A DNA stretch of 34,536 nt from Oscillospiraceae bacterium. Its GTDB lineage: Bacteria; Bacillota; Clostridia; Monoglobales; Monoglobaceae. Below the pieces are notes generated by a model, which did not search any database, had not been told where the DNA came from, and was given only the letters and a program-made list of their open reading frames with translations. Below, one piece after another: positions 1 through 7,394 of this stretch (the stretch's first letter is position 1; every line of letters begins with the position of its first letter). The position numbers and the translations under genes were made by a program. The stretch lies in the NCBI GenBank assembly GCA_015068605.1, contig SVKF01000016.1, positions 1 through 34,536 of the forward strand, read 5' to 3'.

Positions 1-18
1 AAAAAGAGTTGCTATTTC

Positions 19-115
19 GCCGAAAGGTTTATTTTGCTAAAAAGTATCTTGCATTTTGCCGAAAGGTTTATTTTGCCGAAAAGTATATTGCATTTTGCCG
101 AAAGGTTTATTTTGC
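19..115. repeat. 39-bp tandem repeat, about 2.5 copies
   Basis: The 19-mer GCCGAAAGGTTTATTTTGC occurs at 19-37, 58-76 and 97-115, exactly 39 bp apart, and the intervening AAAAGTAT(A/C)TTGCATTTT is also repeated. A diverged fragment (TTTTGCCAAAAAGTATATTT) recurs near 273-292. On the minus strand one frame would read a 13-residue repeat. That frame has no convincing ribosome binding site or family likeness, so I treat it as non-coding. The array may continue left of the window. Confidence 0.8.
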
Positions 116-179
116 TAAATTGTATTAATTTAGCGGTGCATAGACAGTAGGACAGATGAGAAACGAACCTATGATATAT

Positions 180-222
180 TGATGCACTGTGCACTGATGC
201 ACTGTGCACTGATTGCACTGAT
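180..222. repeat. 15-bp tandem repeat
   Basis: Two exact copies of TGATGCACTGTGCAC lie at 180-194 and 195-209, followed by a degenerate third (TGATTGCACTGAT). GTGCAC is self-complementary, so each unit can form a small hairpin. No gene is seen around it. GGGGGGTAAA-like strings follow near 245-254 and 294-303. Confidence 0.75.
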
Positions 223-338
223 AAACGAAAACTGGACACGAGGGGGGGTAAATCACTCTGAAAATCCTCAAATTTTGCCAAAAAGTATATTTAGGGGGGT
301 AAACTTCGACTTCAGAATTTTAACAGAAATAAAAAAAT

Positions 339-358
339 AAGGCTGAAAATTCAGCCTT
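339..358 (-). terminator. Second Rho-independent terminator after the tRNA
   Basis: AAGGCTGAA / TTCAGCCTT arms (9 bp) with a very small loop. On the minus strand they are followed by TTATTTTTTT. It lies about 60 bp beyond the tRNA 3' end and backs up the first terminator. Confidence 0.75.
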
Positions 359-367
359 GAAAAGCAA

Positions 368-393
368 AAAACCGCTTGATATCAAGCGGTTTT
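368..393 (-). terminator. Rho-independent terminator after the tRNA
   Basis: Perfect palindrome of AAAACCGCTTGAT with ATCAAGCGGTTTT. Read on the minus strand it ends in TTTTTTGC. It sits 28 bp downstream of the tRNA 3' end. Confidence 0.85.
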
Positions 394-420
394 CTTTGTA
401 TCAACCTTGCGGTTGTGTTA

Positions 421-497
421 TGGTGGATCTTCAGGGACTCGAACCCCGGACCAACCGGTTATGAGCCGGTTGCTCTAACCAACTGAGCTAAAGATCC
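421..497 (-). tRNA. tRNA with anticodon CAU, probably elongator tRNA-Met
   Basis: On the minus strand the sequence gives a full cloverleaf: acceptor GGATCTT / AAGATCC, D-arm TAGCTCAGTTGGTTAGAGC, anticodon arm CAACCGG-CTCATAA-CCGGTTG, T-arm GGGGTTCGAGTCCC, discriminator A and an encoded CCA (421-423). The anticodon CAU (461-463) fits elongator Met, or Ile2 read after lysidine modification. The G:C-rich CCGG anticodon stem and the lack of initiator features (no three G:C pairs below the loop, a paired acceptor end) favour elongator Met, but the Ile2 alternative is not excluded by eye. Confidence 0.9.
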
Positions 498-510
498 ATA
501 CGACTTATCT

Positions 511-539
511 ATTATACACAAGTTTTGCTCTTTTGTCAA
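511..539 (-). promoter_or_regulatory. Consensus sigma-A promoter of the tRNA
   Basis: On the minus strand: TTGACA (539-534), a 17-bp spacer, TATAAT (516-511). Both hexamers are perfect consensus. The predicted start lies just before the tRNA 5' end at 497. Confidence 0.9.
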
Positions 540-640
540 GCAGTTTTTTAAATTTTATAAAAATATTTTTGAATGTCAAACTTTTAATATTATATTCTTC
601 GATTCTTTGAACAAACTATAGAATGAAAGGAGTTTTGTTA

Positions 641-745
641 ATGGATGATTTTGTAATTTCAAAAGTGGCTGCTTACAATGTGCTCTACCATAAAGCCTTC
701 ATTTTCTCCTCATCTTCTCAATACCCTTTCAATAATATGATTTAA
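641..745 (+). CDS. Possible 34-codon small ORF, unknown
   Basis: ATG at 641 is preceded by a good ribosome binding site (AAAGGAG at 626-632, 8 nt from the ATG). The frame is open for 34 codons (MDDFVISKVAAYNVLYHKAF...) and ends at TAA 743-745, immediately before structured element A. No signal peptide or transmembrane segment is obvious and I recognise no family. It could be a real small protein, or the 5' fragment of a gene cut by insertion of element A. The evidence is only the start signals and the open frame. Confidence 0.3.
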   Translation: MDDFVISKVAAYNVLYHKAFIFSSSSQYPFNNMI

Positions 746-747
746 CG

Positions 748-1007
748 GGAGTGCAGAAAAATGCACATACCACACAAGGCAAAAGAAACGCTTAACAAAG
801 TCTTTTAAATGTACAAAAAGCATTAAATAAGAAAAAATTAAGGAAAAAATTTGTCGAATAACAAATTTCTATTATAAATCGCCTTGTGTTTTGAACAAAC
901 TTCGCCTCTCGACGTACCAATGTACGCCTTCGGGTACCCCAATAAAGCCCTTAAAATGTACTTTATTGGCTCAGTTTGTCCAATCTGCGCTATTTTTCGT
1001 CCACTCC
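748..1007 (+). ncRNA. Structured dispersed element A, copy 1 (candidate ncRNA or mobile repeat)
   Basis: Paired segments: GGAGTG 748-753 with CACTCC 1002-1007; GAAAAAT 756-762 with ATTTTTC 992-998; ACACAAGGC 772-780 with GCCTTGTGT 881-889; hairpin AAATTTGT/ACAAATTT 847-868; ACAAACT 895-901 with AGTTTGT 973-979; hairpin CCAATAAAG/CTTTATTGG 939-969. The layout is a three-way junction closed by a terminal stem. The best-conserved primary sequence is 903-936 (CGCCTCTCG, GTACCAATGTAC, GCCTTCGGG). The second copy (7394-7627, minus) keeps the same helices with compensatory changes. The element sits directly upstream of murA, so it could be a cis-acting leader, but the second copy has no such relation to a gene, which favours a dispersed element. 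I do not match it to a named RNA family. Confidence 0.7.
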
Positions 1008-1010
1008 AAA

Positions 1011-1052
1011 GGAGATGCAGTAAAATAATTTTGTTTTGCTACATCTCCTCTT
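1011..1052 (+). terminator. Terminator-like hairpin at the end of element A, upstream of murA
   Basis: GGAGATG (1011-1017) pairs with CATCTCC (1042-1048), with an inner AGTAAAA/TTTTGCT stem and an A+T-rich loop. Only a short U stretch (TCTTC) follows. It lies 37 bp before the murA start, so it could end the element A transcript or attenuate murA. Confidence 0.55.
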
Positions 1053-1088
1053 CGGGAGTATGTTACATATACGAAAAGGAGACTTAAA

Positions 1089-2339
1089 ATGGGAAAATAT
1101 ACAATATCTCAAACCGACTTTTTAGAGGGAGAGGTTTTGATTGGAGGGTCTAAAAATGCTACACTTCCAATCCTTGCCGCATCACTTCTTTGCCCTGATA
1201 AAATAACCTTAAAAAATGTTCCAAATCTTGTTGATGTTTCAAATATGTGTAACATCATCTCGCATTTGGGCGGAAAATATAATTTTGAGGCGGCTGACGA
1301 ACTATGTATTTCCCTGCCGGAAATAACGGAGCACAAAGCACCTTACGAATCCGTCAGCAAGCTTCGCGCCTCTTTTCTTATTATGTCACCTGTTCTTGTC
1401 CGCTACGGAAAGGTCCGTATTCCATTGCCGGGAGGCTGTCCTATCGGCACTCGTCCCATAGACCTTCATCTTAAGGGCTTTTCCGCAATGGGAGCAAAAA
1501 TCAAGCAGGGTCATGGCTATATTGAAGCAAAATGCCCCAAGCTTCACGGAGCCAACATTTATCTTGATTTTCCAAGTGTTGGTGCGACCGAAAACCTGAT
1601 TATTGCCGCCAGCATGGCAGAGGGAGAGACAATTATTGAAAATTGCGCAACGGAACCGGAGATTGTCGACCTTGCAAATTTCCTTAATAAAATGGGTGCA
1701 AGAATTCAAAATGCAGGCAGCGACAAAATTAAAATCGTCGGTGTTGACAAGCTTCATGCCTGTTCCTACTCCATCATCCCCGACCGCATTGAGGCAGGGA
1801 CGTTTCTCACCGCCGGAATTATGTGTGAATCAGACATAACTCTCAAAAATATCATTCCTGACCACATTCGCCCCATCATGGCGAAATACAGTGAAATCGG
1901 TGCTGATATAAAAGAGGGGGATAACTATATCAGAATAAAGGGAAAATGCAAGGGAATCAACACGGATATTATGACAATGCCTCATCCCGGTTTTCCCACA
2001 GATATGCAAGCAATAGCAACTGCGCTTTTATGCACAACATCGGGAAGAAGTCTTATTGTTGAAACTGTTTTTGATAACAGATTTCTCCATATTCCCGAAC
2101 TGAACAGAATGGGAGCAAACATCAAGGTTGACGGAAGAACGGCTATAATTGACGGAGCAAAGCTGACCGGAGCAAAGGTCAAGGCTACCGACCTTCGGGC
2201 AGGCGCCGCTCTTGTCCTTGCAGGGCTTGTCGCCAAAGGAAAAACCGAGGTTGAAAATATTGAATTAATCCAGCGAGGTTATGAAAATTTTGACGAAAAG
2301 CTTCGAAAAATCGGCGCTTCTATCAAAACCACCTTATAG
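1089..2339 (+). CDS. murA: UDP-N-acetylglucosamine 1-carboxyvinyltransferase (MurA)
   Basis: Transfers enolpyruvate from PEP to UDP-GlcNAc, the first committed step of peptidoglycan synthesis, in the cytosol. The 416-residue length is normal for the family. Visible motifs are SKNA at 21-24 (Lys22 and Asn23 in the substrate site), KLRASF at 91-96, the active-site loop [10 protein letters not shown] with the fosfomycin-target Cys117, GFPTDMQA, and the C-terminal [11 protein letters not shown]. The start is set by AAAGGAGA at 1075-1082, 6 nt before ATG. The gene stands alone, converges on wecB, and is preceded by element A and its hairpin. Clostridia often have two murA paralogues, and I cannot tell which this is. 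Confidence 0.96.
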   Translation: MGKYTISQTDFLEGEVLIGGSKNATLPILAASLLCPDKITLKNVPNLVDVSNMCNIISHLGGKYNFEAADELCISLPEITEHKAPYESVSKLRASFLIMSPVLVRYGKVRIPLPGGCPIGTRPIDLHLKGFSAMGAKIKQGHGYIEAKCPKLHGANIYLDFPSVGATENLIIAASMAEGETIIENCATEPEIVDLANFLNKMGARIQNAGSDKIKIVGVDKLHACSYSIIPDRIEAGTFLTAGIMCESDITLKNIIPDHIRPIMAKYSEIGADIKEGDNYIRIKGKCKGINTDIMTMPHPGFPTDMQAIATALLCTTSGRSLIVETVFDNRFLHIPELNRMGANIKVDGRTAIIDGAKLTGAKVKATDLRAGAALVLAGLVAKGKTEVENIELIQRGYENFDEKLRKIGASIKTTL

Positions 2340-2352
2340 ATTCACGAAATAA

Positions 2353-2378
2353 GGGCTGCAGCACATTCGCCACAGCCC
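2353..2378. terminator. Hairpin between convergent murA and wecB
   Basis: GGGCTG (2353-2358) pairs with CAGCCC (2373-2378) across a 14-nt loop. It lies between two convergent stop codons only 47 bp apart. The T-run is weak on both strands (ATTATTTTT on plus, TTATTT on minus), so efficiency is uncertain. Confidence 0.5.
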
Positions 2379-2386
2379 ATCAACGA

Positions 2387-3478
2387 TTATTTTTCCAATA
2401 TATCGGCAATTCTCACAGAGGCTTTTCCGTCACCGTAAGGATTACTTGCCTTGCTCATTTTTTCATAAGCTTCTTTATTTTCCAGCAGTTCTTTAAAGCT
2501 TTCATATATTGTTTCCTCATTTGTTCCCACAAGCTTAAGAGTTCCTGCCGCTATACCTTCCGGGCGCTCCGTTGTATCTCTCATAACCAAAACGGGCTTT
2601 CCGAGAGAAGGTGCTTCTTCCTGCACCCCACCACTGTCTGTTAAAATCATATAACATCTTGCTAAGAAGTTATGAAAATCAAGGACATCAAGAGGCTCAA
2701 TTATATGAATTCTGTCACAACCGGATAGCTCTTCCTGCGCCGCCTGACGAACAACCGGATTCATATGAATGGGGTATATCGCTTTAACATCGGGGTTCTC
2801 ATCTATAATTCTCCGTATTGCTCTGAACATCTGGTGCATAGGCTCACCCAAATTTTCACGTCTGTGCGCCGTGATAACTATAAGTCTGCTATCCGATGCC
2901 CAATTCAGCTCTTCGTGGAAATAATCTTCCTTAACCGTTGTTTTAAGCGCATCTATGGCTGTGTTACCCGTCACATAAATATCATCAGCATTTTTTCCCT
3001 CTTTCAAAAGATTATTCTTTGACATTTCCGTTGGCGCAAAGTTATATTTTGAAATAATGGAAACCGCCTGACGGTTAAACTCCTCCGGATAGGGCGAATA
3101 GATGTTATAGGTACGCAATCCTGCCTCAACATGACCAACCGGAATACTCATATAAAAACAAGCAAGAGCAGTTACGAAGGTTGTAGACGTGTCGCCATGA
3201 ACCAAAACAGTATCCGGTTTAACTTCCTCCAATACCGCCTTAATTTTATTAAGAATATTGGTGGTTATATCAAAAAGGGTCTGCTTATCTTTCATTATGG
3301 ATAAATCGTAATCCGGCACAACATTAAACGCCTCAAGGACACTGTCAAGCATTTGTCTGTGTTGCCCTGTTACGCAAACTACGGTTTTTATATTTTCCCT
3401 GGATTTGAGCTCATTAACCAAAGGACACATTTTAATGGCTTCCGGTCTCGTGCCGAAAACAAGCATTACAGTTTTCAT
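2387..3478 (-). CDS. wecB: UDP-N-acetylglucosamine 2-epimerase, non-hydrolysing (WecB/MnaA)
   Basis: Interconverts UDP-GlcNAc and UDP-ManNAc, which supplies ManNAc for teichoic-acid linkage units or surface polysaccharide. The 363-residue length is typical. Signature segments are present in order: FGTRPEAIKMCPL (N-terminus), VHGDTSTTF, HVEAGLRT, PEEFNRQ, TGNTAIDAL, TAHRREN, DSGGVQEEAP and RDTTERPE near the UDP-binding C-terminal domain. The start is supported by AGGTG upstream of ATG. It lies 13 bp downstream of ddh, so the two are probably co-transcribed from the promoter at 4515-4543. No other polysaccharide genes adjoin it. Confidence 0.95.
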   Translation of the reverse strand: MKTVMLVFGTRPEAIKMCPLVNELKSRENIKTVVCVTGQHRQMLDSVLEAFNVVPDYDLSIMKDKQTLFDITTNILNKIKAVLEEVKPDTVLVHGDTSTTFVTALACFYMSIPVGHVEAGLRTYNIYSPYPEEFNRQAVSIISKYNFAPTEMSKNNLLKEGKNADDIYVTGNTAIDALKTTVKEDYFHEELNWASDSRLIVITAHRRENLGEPMHQMFRAIRRIIDENPDVKAIYPIHMNPVVRQAAQEELSGCDRIHIIEPLDVLDFHNFLARCYMILTDSGGVQEEAPSLGKPVLVMRDTTERPEGIAAGTLKLVGTNEETIYESFKELLENKEAYEKMSKASNPYGDGKASVRIADILEK

Positions 3479-3491
3479 CTTTTCACCTCAA

Positions 3492-4475
3492 TTAAAGAAG
3501 ATTTTTTCTTAACTCTTCGCCTGTTTGACCCGACAAATATGCAGGTGCAACATCAAACACGGTTTTGCACCCCTTCATCCCCTCTTTGTTCATCCGAACA
3601 GCCGCTCTTGCGTATGCAACAAGCACAGAGGATGTAAACTCCGGATTGGAATCGAGATTTAGTTTATACTCAATAATATTTGTATTTTCCTCATTCAAGC
3701 CGGTTTTGCCGCATCTTATAACCACTCCGCCGTGGGGAAGACCTTTATGGTCTCTTTGAAGCTCTTCCATTGTAATAAAATGAACGGTTGTATCATAATC
3801 TGCAAAGTAATTAGGCATGGTCTTGATTTCGTCTTCAATTCTTTTTAAATCCGCTCCATCTTCTGCAACAACAAAGCATTCTCTCGTGTGCTTTTCCCTT
3901 GTTGATAATTCGGGATTTTCTCCGTTTCTTACAGCTTCAACCGCCGCTTCGACGGGAATTGTATACTGTCTTGCGTCGAGAACTCCATCTATTCTTCTTA
4001 TTGCATCGGAGTGACCCTGACTTACACCCTTGCCCCAAAAGGTATAATCCTTTCCGCAAGGCAAAATAGCTTGTCCCATAAGTCTGTTAAGAGAAAACAT
4101 TCCCGGGTCCCAGCCAACGGAAATAATTGCAACCTTTCCGGATTTTTCAGCACTCTCATTAACCTTTTCAAAATGAGCAGGTATTTTGGCATGGGTGTCA
4201 AAGCTGTCAATAACATTAAAGTTTTCAGCCATTTTTGGTGTTTGCACAGGCAAATCCGTTGCACTTCCGCCACACAAAATCAAAACATCTATATTTTCCT
4301 TATGGTTTAAAATCTCATCAACCGAATAGACAGGTACATTCGTTAGTGTTGTCATTGTTTCGGGATTACGACGGGTGAAAACCCCATAAAGGGACATATC
4401 TTCGTTCTGAAGAATCGCACTTTCAACCCCTCTCCCTAAATTTCCATATCCGACTATTCCAATTTTAATTCCCAT
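3492..4475 (-). CDS. ddh: meso-Diaminopimelate D-dehydrogenase (Ddh)
   Basis: NADPH-dependent enzyme that makes meso-diaminopimelate from L-tetrahydrodipicolinate in one step, the short route to lysine and the mDAP of peptidoglycan. The N-terminal Rossmann motif IGIVGYGNLGRGVE is clear. Family segments include FTRRNPE, SFDTHAKIP, GWDPGMFSLNRLM, GKGVSQGHSDAIRRIDGVLDARQYT (shown here only as landmarks) and HGGVVIRCG. The 327-residue length matches characterised Ddh enzymes. The start has GAGGA upstream. It is the first gene of a two-gene unit with wecB. Its presence suggests an mDAP-type wall. Confidence 0.95.
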   Translation of the reverse strand: MGIKIGIVGYGNLGRGVESAILQNEDMSLYGVFTRRNPETMTTLTNVPVYSVDEILNHKENIDVLILCGGSATDLPVQTPKMAENFNVIDSFDTHAKIPAHFEKVNESAEKSGKVAIISVGWDPGMFSLNRLMGQAILPCGKDYTFWGKGVSQGHSDAIRRIDGVLDARQYTIPVEAAVEAVRNGENPELSTREKHTRECFVVAEDGADLKRIEDEIKTMPNYFADYDTTVHFITMEELQRDHKGLPHGGVVIRCGKTGLNEENTNIIEYKLNLDSNPEFTSSVLVAYARAAVRMNKEGMKGCKTVFDVAPAYLSGQTGEELRKNLL

Positions 4476-4514
4476 AAAAATCCTCTTTTCGCATTAAATT
4501 TATCAAACACTATA

Positions 4515-4543
4515 ATTATACTCTTAAACCCGTTTTCCGTCAA
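4515..4543 (-). promoter_or_regulatory. Sigma-A promoter of ddh-wecB
   Basis: On the minus strand: TTGACG (4543-4538), a 17-bp spacer, TATAAT (4520-4515), about 40 bp before the ddh start codon. Confidence 0.8.
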
Positions 4544-4558
4544 CTATAATTTTATTTT

Positions 4559-4900
4559 TCATTTATCAAATTCAATGAATTCATAGCTATAAAGCGTTTT
4601 TATATACTTTGCAAGTCGTTCATAAAGAGGATTTGCCTTATCCCCGAAATGCTCTTCCACTTTCTCACCGATAGCAATAATATTTGTCTTTCCGTCAAGC
4701 AACGGCCAGATAAAGCTCCCCATTTCATCAAGGTGAATATAGCTTATCTTCGGTTTTCTCAAAATAAGTTGCGCTATTTTATTCGCAATTCCCTTATTTT
4801 CAACTTCAAGAACAACCTCTCCGTTGTCTTCCTTTGTCCAATTTATACATTCCGCTCTTTTCGGCTTTTTTTCAAGGTAATTTTCAGTTTTTTTCATCAT
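4559..4900 (-). CDS. PqqD-family small protein coupled to the OPT transporter
   Basis: 113 residues. The C-terminal two thirds fit the PqqD fold: LDEMGSFIWPLLDGKTNI, then an EKVEEHFG helix, then a helix ending LYSYEFIEF. PqqD domains bind the N-terminal part of peptide precursors for radical-SAM or other RiPP enzymes. Here no precursor, radical-SAM enzyme or protease is nearby. The ATG overlaps the OPT stop codon (ATGA at 4897-4900), so translation is probably coupled and the proteins are made together. The unusual feature is a predicted peptide-binding module tied to a peptide-type transporter. The cellular role is unknown. A second ATG follows directly and could be used instead. Confidence 0.75.
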   Translation of the reverse strand: MMKKTENYLEKKPKRAECINWTKEDNGEVVLEVENKGIANKIAQLILRKPKISYIHLDEMGSFIWPLLDGKTNIIAIGEKVEEHFGDKANPLYERLAKYIKTLYSYEFIEFDK

Positions 4901-6822
4901 AACTGCTTACTTCTTTTCTTCCAGAGCGAAAACTTCAAAACCGTCAGAACAATTACTGCTAAAAGGATAATTCCGCCAATATCCGAAACAACATTGGGGA
5001 TATTAAACATTGTCTTAAGGTCAATCATCTTATCTATTCCGAAAATAGCAAGAAGAGCAAGAACAATTCCGATAAGTCCTTCGCCTGCTATCATACCGGA
5101 GCAGAATAAAATTCCGTCGTTTTCAATCGCCTTTTTCTTCGCCTCAGAGCCTTTCGCCTTGTTAACAAGCAAACGGATAAGCCCACCTATCATGATGCAG
5201 GCATTAAGCTGAACCGGAAGGTAAACACCAATCGCAAATGGGAGCACCGGTATTTTCAAAATTTCAACAACAATCGCAATAAATACACCGATAAGAACAA
5301 GTGTCCAGGGAAGATTTCCACCCATAACACCTTCAACGATAAGCTTCATAATTGTTGCCTGAGGAGCGCCGAGTTCCTTTGAACCAAATCCCCATGCGCT
5401 GTCCAGAAGATAGAGCGTACCGCCTATTGCGAGTGCCGCCGATACAACACCTATAACTTCACCTATTTGCTGCTTCTGAGGGGTTGAGCCGAGGATATAT
5501 CCGGTCTTTAAATCCTGAGATGTGTCACCCGCTATTGCAGATACAATACAAATTATTGAACCTATTGCAATAGCACTGCTCATACCTACCGCACCAATAC
5601 TTCCTGTTAACTTAAGAAGGAGGGTTGCAATCAAAAGTGTGGCAATAGCCATACCTGAAACAGGGTTGTTACTGCTTCCGACCAAACCAACCATTCTTGA
5701 TGAAACGGTTGCAAAGAAAAATCCAAAAACAACCACGATAACCGCACCTAAAAATGATACGGGAATCGCAGGAACAAGCCATACCAAAACAGTAAGAATT
5801 GCAATACAGCCAAGAACAACAGCCATATTCATATCTTTAGAAGTTCTGCCTGTGTTTGACACTTTTTCGCCAAAGGCACTCTTCATTGCGCCACCAAAAG
5901 CCTTCGCAATAAGCGGAAGAGATTTTATAAGGCTTATAATTCCACCTGCCGCAAGTGCACCTGCACCAATATATCTTACATAAGTCGACCAAATTCCTGC
6001 CGCTCCGTCAGTTGCAAATATTTCACCTATGGATTCTGTTCCCGGATAAAGGGTAAGTTCCGAGCCAAAGAGGACGATAATAGGAATTATAACAAGCCAG
6101 CTGAACACACCGCCCGAGAACATATACGATGAAATTTTAGGTCCGCAGATATACCCAACACTCAAAACCGCAGGATAAATCTGTGTTCCGATTGCACCGG
6201 CAAAACCTTTTACAACCTTGCCCACATTGAATGTGACCTCTCCTGCAACAAGCTTGAGTCCGTCAACAATAAATTTAAAAAGAGCCGCAAATCCCATTCC
6301 TGCAAAAACAGTTGAGGCATTTGCTCCACCCTCTTCACCTGCAAGCAACACCTCTGCACAAGCCGTTCCTTCCGGATAAGGAAGTATTCCATGCTCTTTA
6401 ACGATAAGAGCATTACGAAGGGGAATCATAAAGAATACGCCGAGCAAACCACCGATTAAGGCAATCAGCGTTATGCTTATAAGATCGGGCTTCTCCATTT
6501 TTCCTTCTGCCGCCCACAAGAAAAGTGCAGGAAGAGTAAATATAGCTCCTGCCGCCAAGGACTCACCTGCAGAACCGATTGTCTGCACAAGATTACTCTC
6601 AAGGATAGAATTTTTCTTCATGATAACACGGATAACACCCATAGATATAACCGCCGCAGGAATTGATGCCGACACTGTCATTCCGACACGAAGTCCAAGA
6701 TATGCATTTGCCGCACCAAATATAACCGCAAGGATTATACCCATGATTATTGACGTCACCGTAAGTTCAGGCGTAACCTTGTCCGCCGGAACATACGGCT
6801 TAAACTCTTTCTTTTCGTTCAT
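4897..6822 (-). CDS. OPT-family oligopeptide transporter
   Basis: 641 residues of largely hydrophobic, multi-spanning membrane protein. The early segment NAYLGLRVGMTVSASIPAAV is the OPT (PF03169) hallmark, and GTACAEVL in the first third and GDTSQDLKTGYILGSTP in the middle are also characteristic of bacterial members. OPT proteins import oligopeptides or metal-chelate compounds with protons. The substrate cannot be deduced here. A GGAG box precedes the ATG. A small hairpin, GCCGC/GCGGC (6836-6851), lies in the leader. The gene is first in a two-gene unit with the PqqD-like gene and is divergent from the gene at 6946. Confidence 0.92.
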   Translation of the reverse strand: MNEKKEFKPYVPADKVTPELTVTSIIMGIILAVIFGAANAYLGLRVGMTVSASIPAAVISMGVIRVIMKKNSILESNLVQTIGSAGESLAAGAIFTLPALFLWAAEGKMEKPDLISITLIALIGGLLGVFFMIPLRNALIVKEHGILPYPEGTACAEVLLAGEEGGANASTVFAGMGFAALFKFIVDGLKLVAGEVTFNVGKVVKGFAGAIGTQIYPAVLSVGYICGPKISSYMFSGGVFSWLVIIPIIVLFGSELTLYPGTESIGEIFATDGAAGIWSTYVRYIGAGALAAGGIISLIKSLPLIAKAFGGAMKSAFGEKVSNTGRTSKDMNMAVVLGCIAILTVLVWLVPAIPVSFLGAVIVVVFGFFFATVSSRMVGLVGSSNNPVSGMAIATLLIATLLLKLTGSIGAVGMSSAIAIGSIICIVSAIAGDTSQDLKTGYILGSTPQKQQIGEVIGVVSAALAIGGTLYLLDSAWGFGSKELGAPQATIMKLIVEGVMGGNLPWTLVLIGVFIAIVVEILKIPVLPFAIGVYLPVQLNACIMIGGLIRLLVNKAKGSEAKKKAIENDGILFCSGMIAGEGLIGIVLALLAIFGIDKMIDLKTMFNIPNVVSDIGGIILLAVIVLTVLKFSLWKKRSKQL

Positions 6823-6945
6823 AGTTTCTCCAATCCGCCGCCTGATTGCGGCTATAATAAATATTTATAATAACTAATCGCAAAGCCAAATCAAACATCA
6901 CCTCTCATATAATTTCTGCATACTATATATCGGAGGTGAAATATT

Positions 6946-7341
6946 ATGACAACAAATTGCAGCTGTCAAATAGACTGCACAGCTAAAGCAGTTATTTCGA
7001 GCGTAATTATCGGTGTTCTTGCAGCAATATTCCGATATACGGCTCTAATAACAATAACCCCTGCATTTTTATGGGTATTACTCGGCATTGCCATCGGATA
7101 TTTGGGGATAACTCTTCTAACTTCTTCGATTTGTTCCGAAAAAAGGCTCTGTTGCAAAAGTCTTTCCTTATTTTCAGCAGGAATTTTAGGAACAGCTTTA
7201 ACCTCATTGCTTCTCCTTGGAATATCCTTTGCGGCAACAAGTATAACAGGGGCAATAATAACAGGCTTTTTACTGTTTTTCTTCTCTCTTTTGATTACAA
7301 GTACAGTATGCCTTATAAAATGCAGATATAACTGCGATTAG
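6946..7341 (+). CDS. Small Cys-containing membrane protein, unknown
   Basis: 131 residues with four likely membrane helices (about 14-34, 39-59, 71-95 and 98-122). Cysteines cluster at the soluble ends: CSCQIDC at the N-terminus, CSEKRLCC in the central loop, and CLIKCRYNC at the C-terminus. A metal-binding or disulfide role is possible but not shown. An excellent ribosome binding site (GGAGGTG) lies 6 nt before ATG, and a possible TATAAT is at 6908-6913. The gene runs divergently from the OPT gene and ends at the terminator at 7352-7394. I do not recognise a named family. Confidence 0.75.
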   Translation: MTTNCSCQIDCTAKAVISSVIIGVLAAIFRYTALITITPAFLWVLLGIAIGYLGITLLTSSICSEKRLCCKSLSLFSAGILGTALTSLLLLGISFAATSITGAIITGFLLFFFSLLITSTVCLIKCRYNCD

Positions 7342-7351
7342 TTCACAGAGA

Positions 7352-7394
7352 GGGGCTGTAGCAAAATAATTTTGTTTTGCTACAGCCTCTTTTG
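7352..7394. terminator. Bidirectional terminator shared by the 6946 gene and element A copy 2
   Basis: Perfect 13-bp stem GGCTGTAGCAAAA (7354-7366) with TTTTGCTACAGCC (7375-7387), extended by weaker outer pairs. On plus it is followed by TCTTTT and ends the 6946-7341 transcript. On minus it occupies the same place as the hairpin at the end of element A copy 1. Confidence 0.8.

Noticed and set aside
12-281. 89-codon minus-strand ORF with a 13-residue repeat
   Set aside because: It arises because 39 is divisible by three in the tandem repeat; low-complexity content, no ribosome binding site and no promoter.
421-497. Initiator tRNA-fMet or tRNA-Ile2
   Set aside because: Acceptor end pairs fully and the GGG/CCC anticodon-stem signature of initiators is absent; Ile2 remains possible but elongator Met fits better.
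748-1052. Element A as a known riboswitch, 6S RNA, tmRNA, RNase P RNA or group II intron
   Set aside because: None of the diagnostic conserved segments of these RNAs was recognised, and its dispersed location without a gene link argues against a riboswitch. HEARO/omega-RNA identity could be neither shown nor excluded by eye.
884-1087. 67-codon ORF on plus strand
   Set aside because: It lies entirely within element A and its terminator, has no ribosome binding site, and its frame is not kept in the other copies.
4649-5212. 187-codon plus-strand ORF opposite the PqqD-like and OPT genes
   Set aside because: Shadow of two well-supported genes on the other strand; similar long shadows at 5522-5983 and 22876-23415 were dismissed for the same reason.
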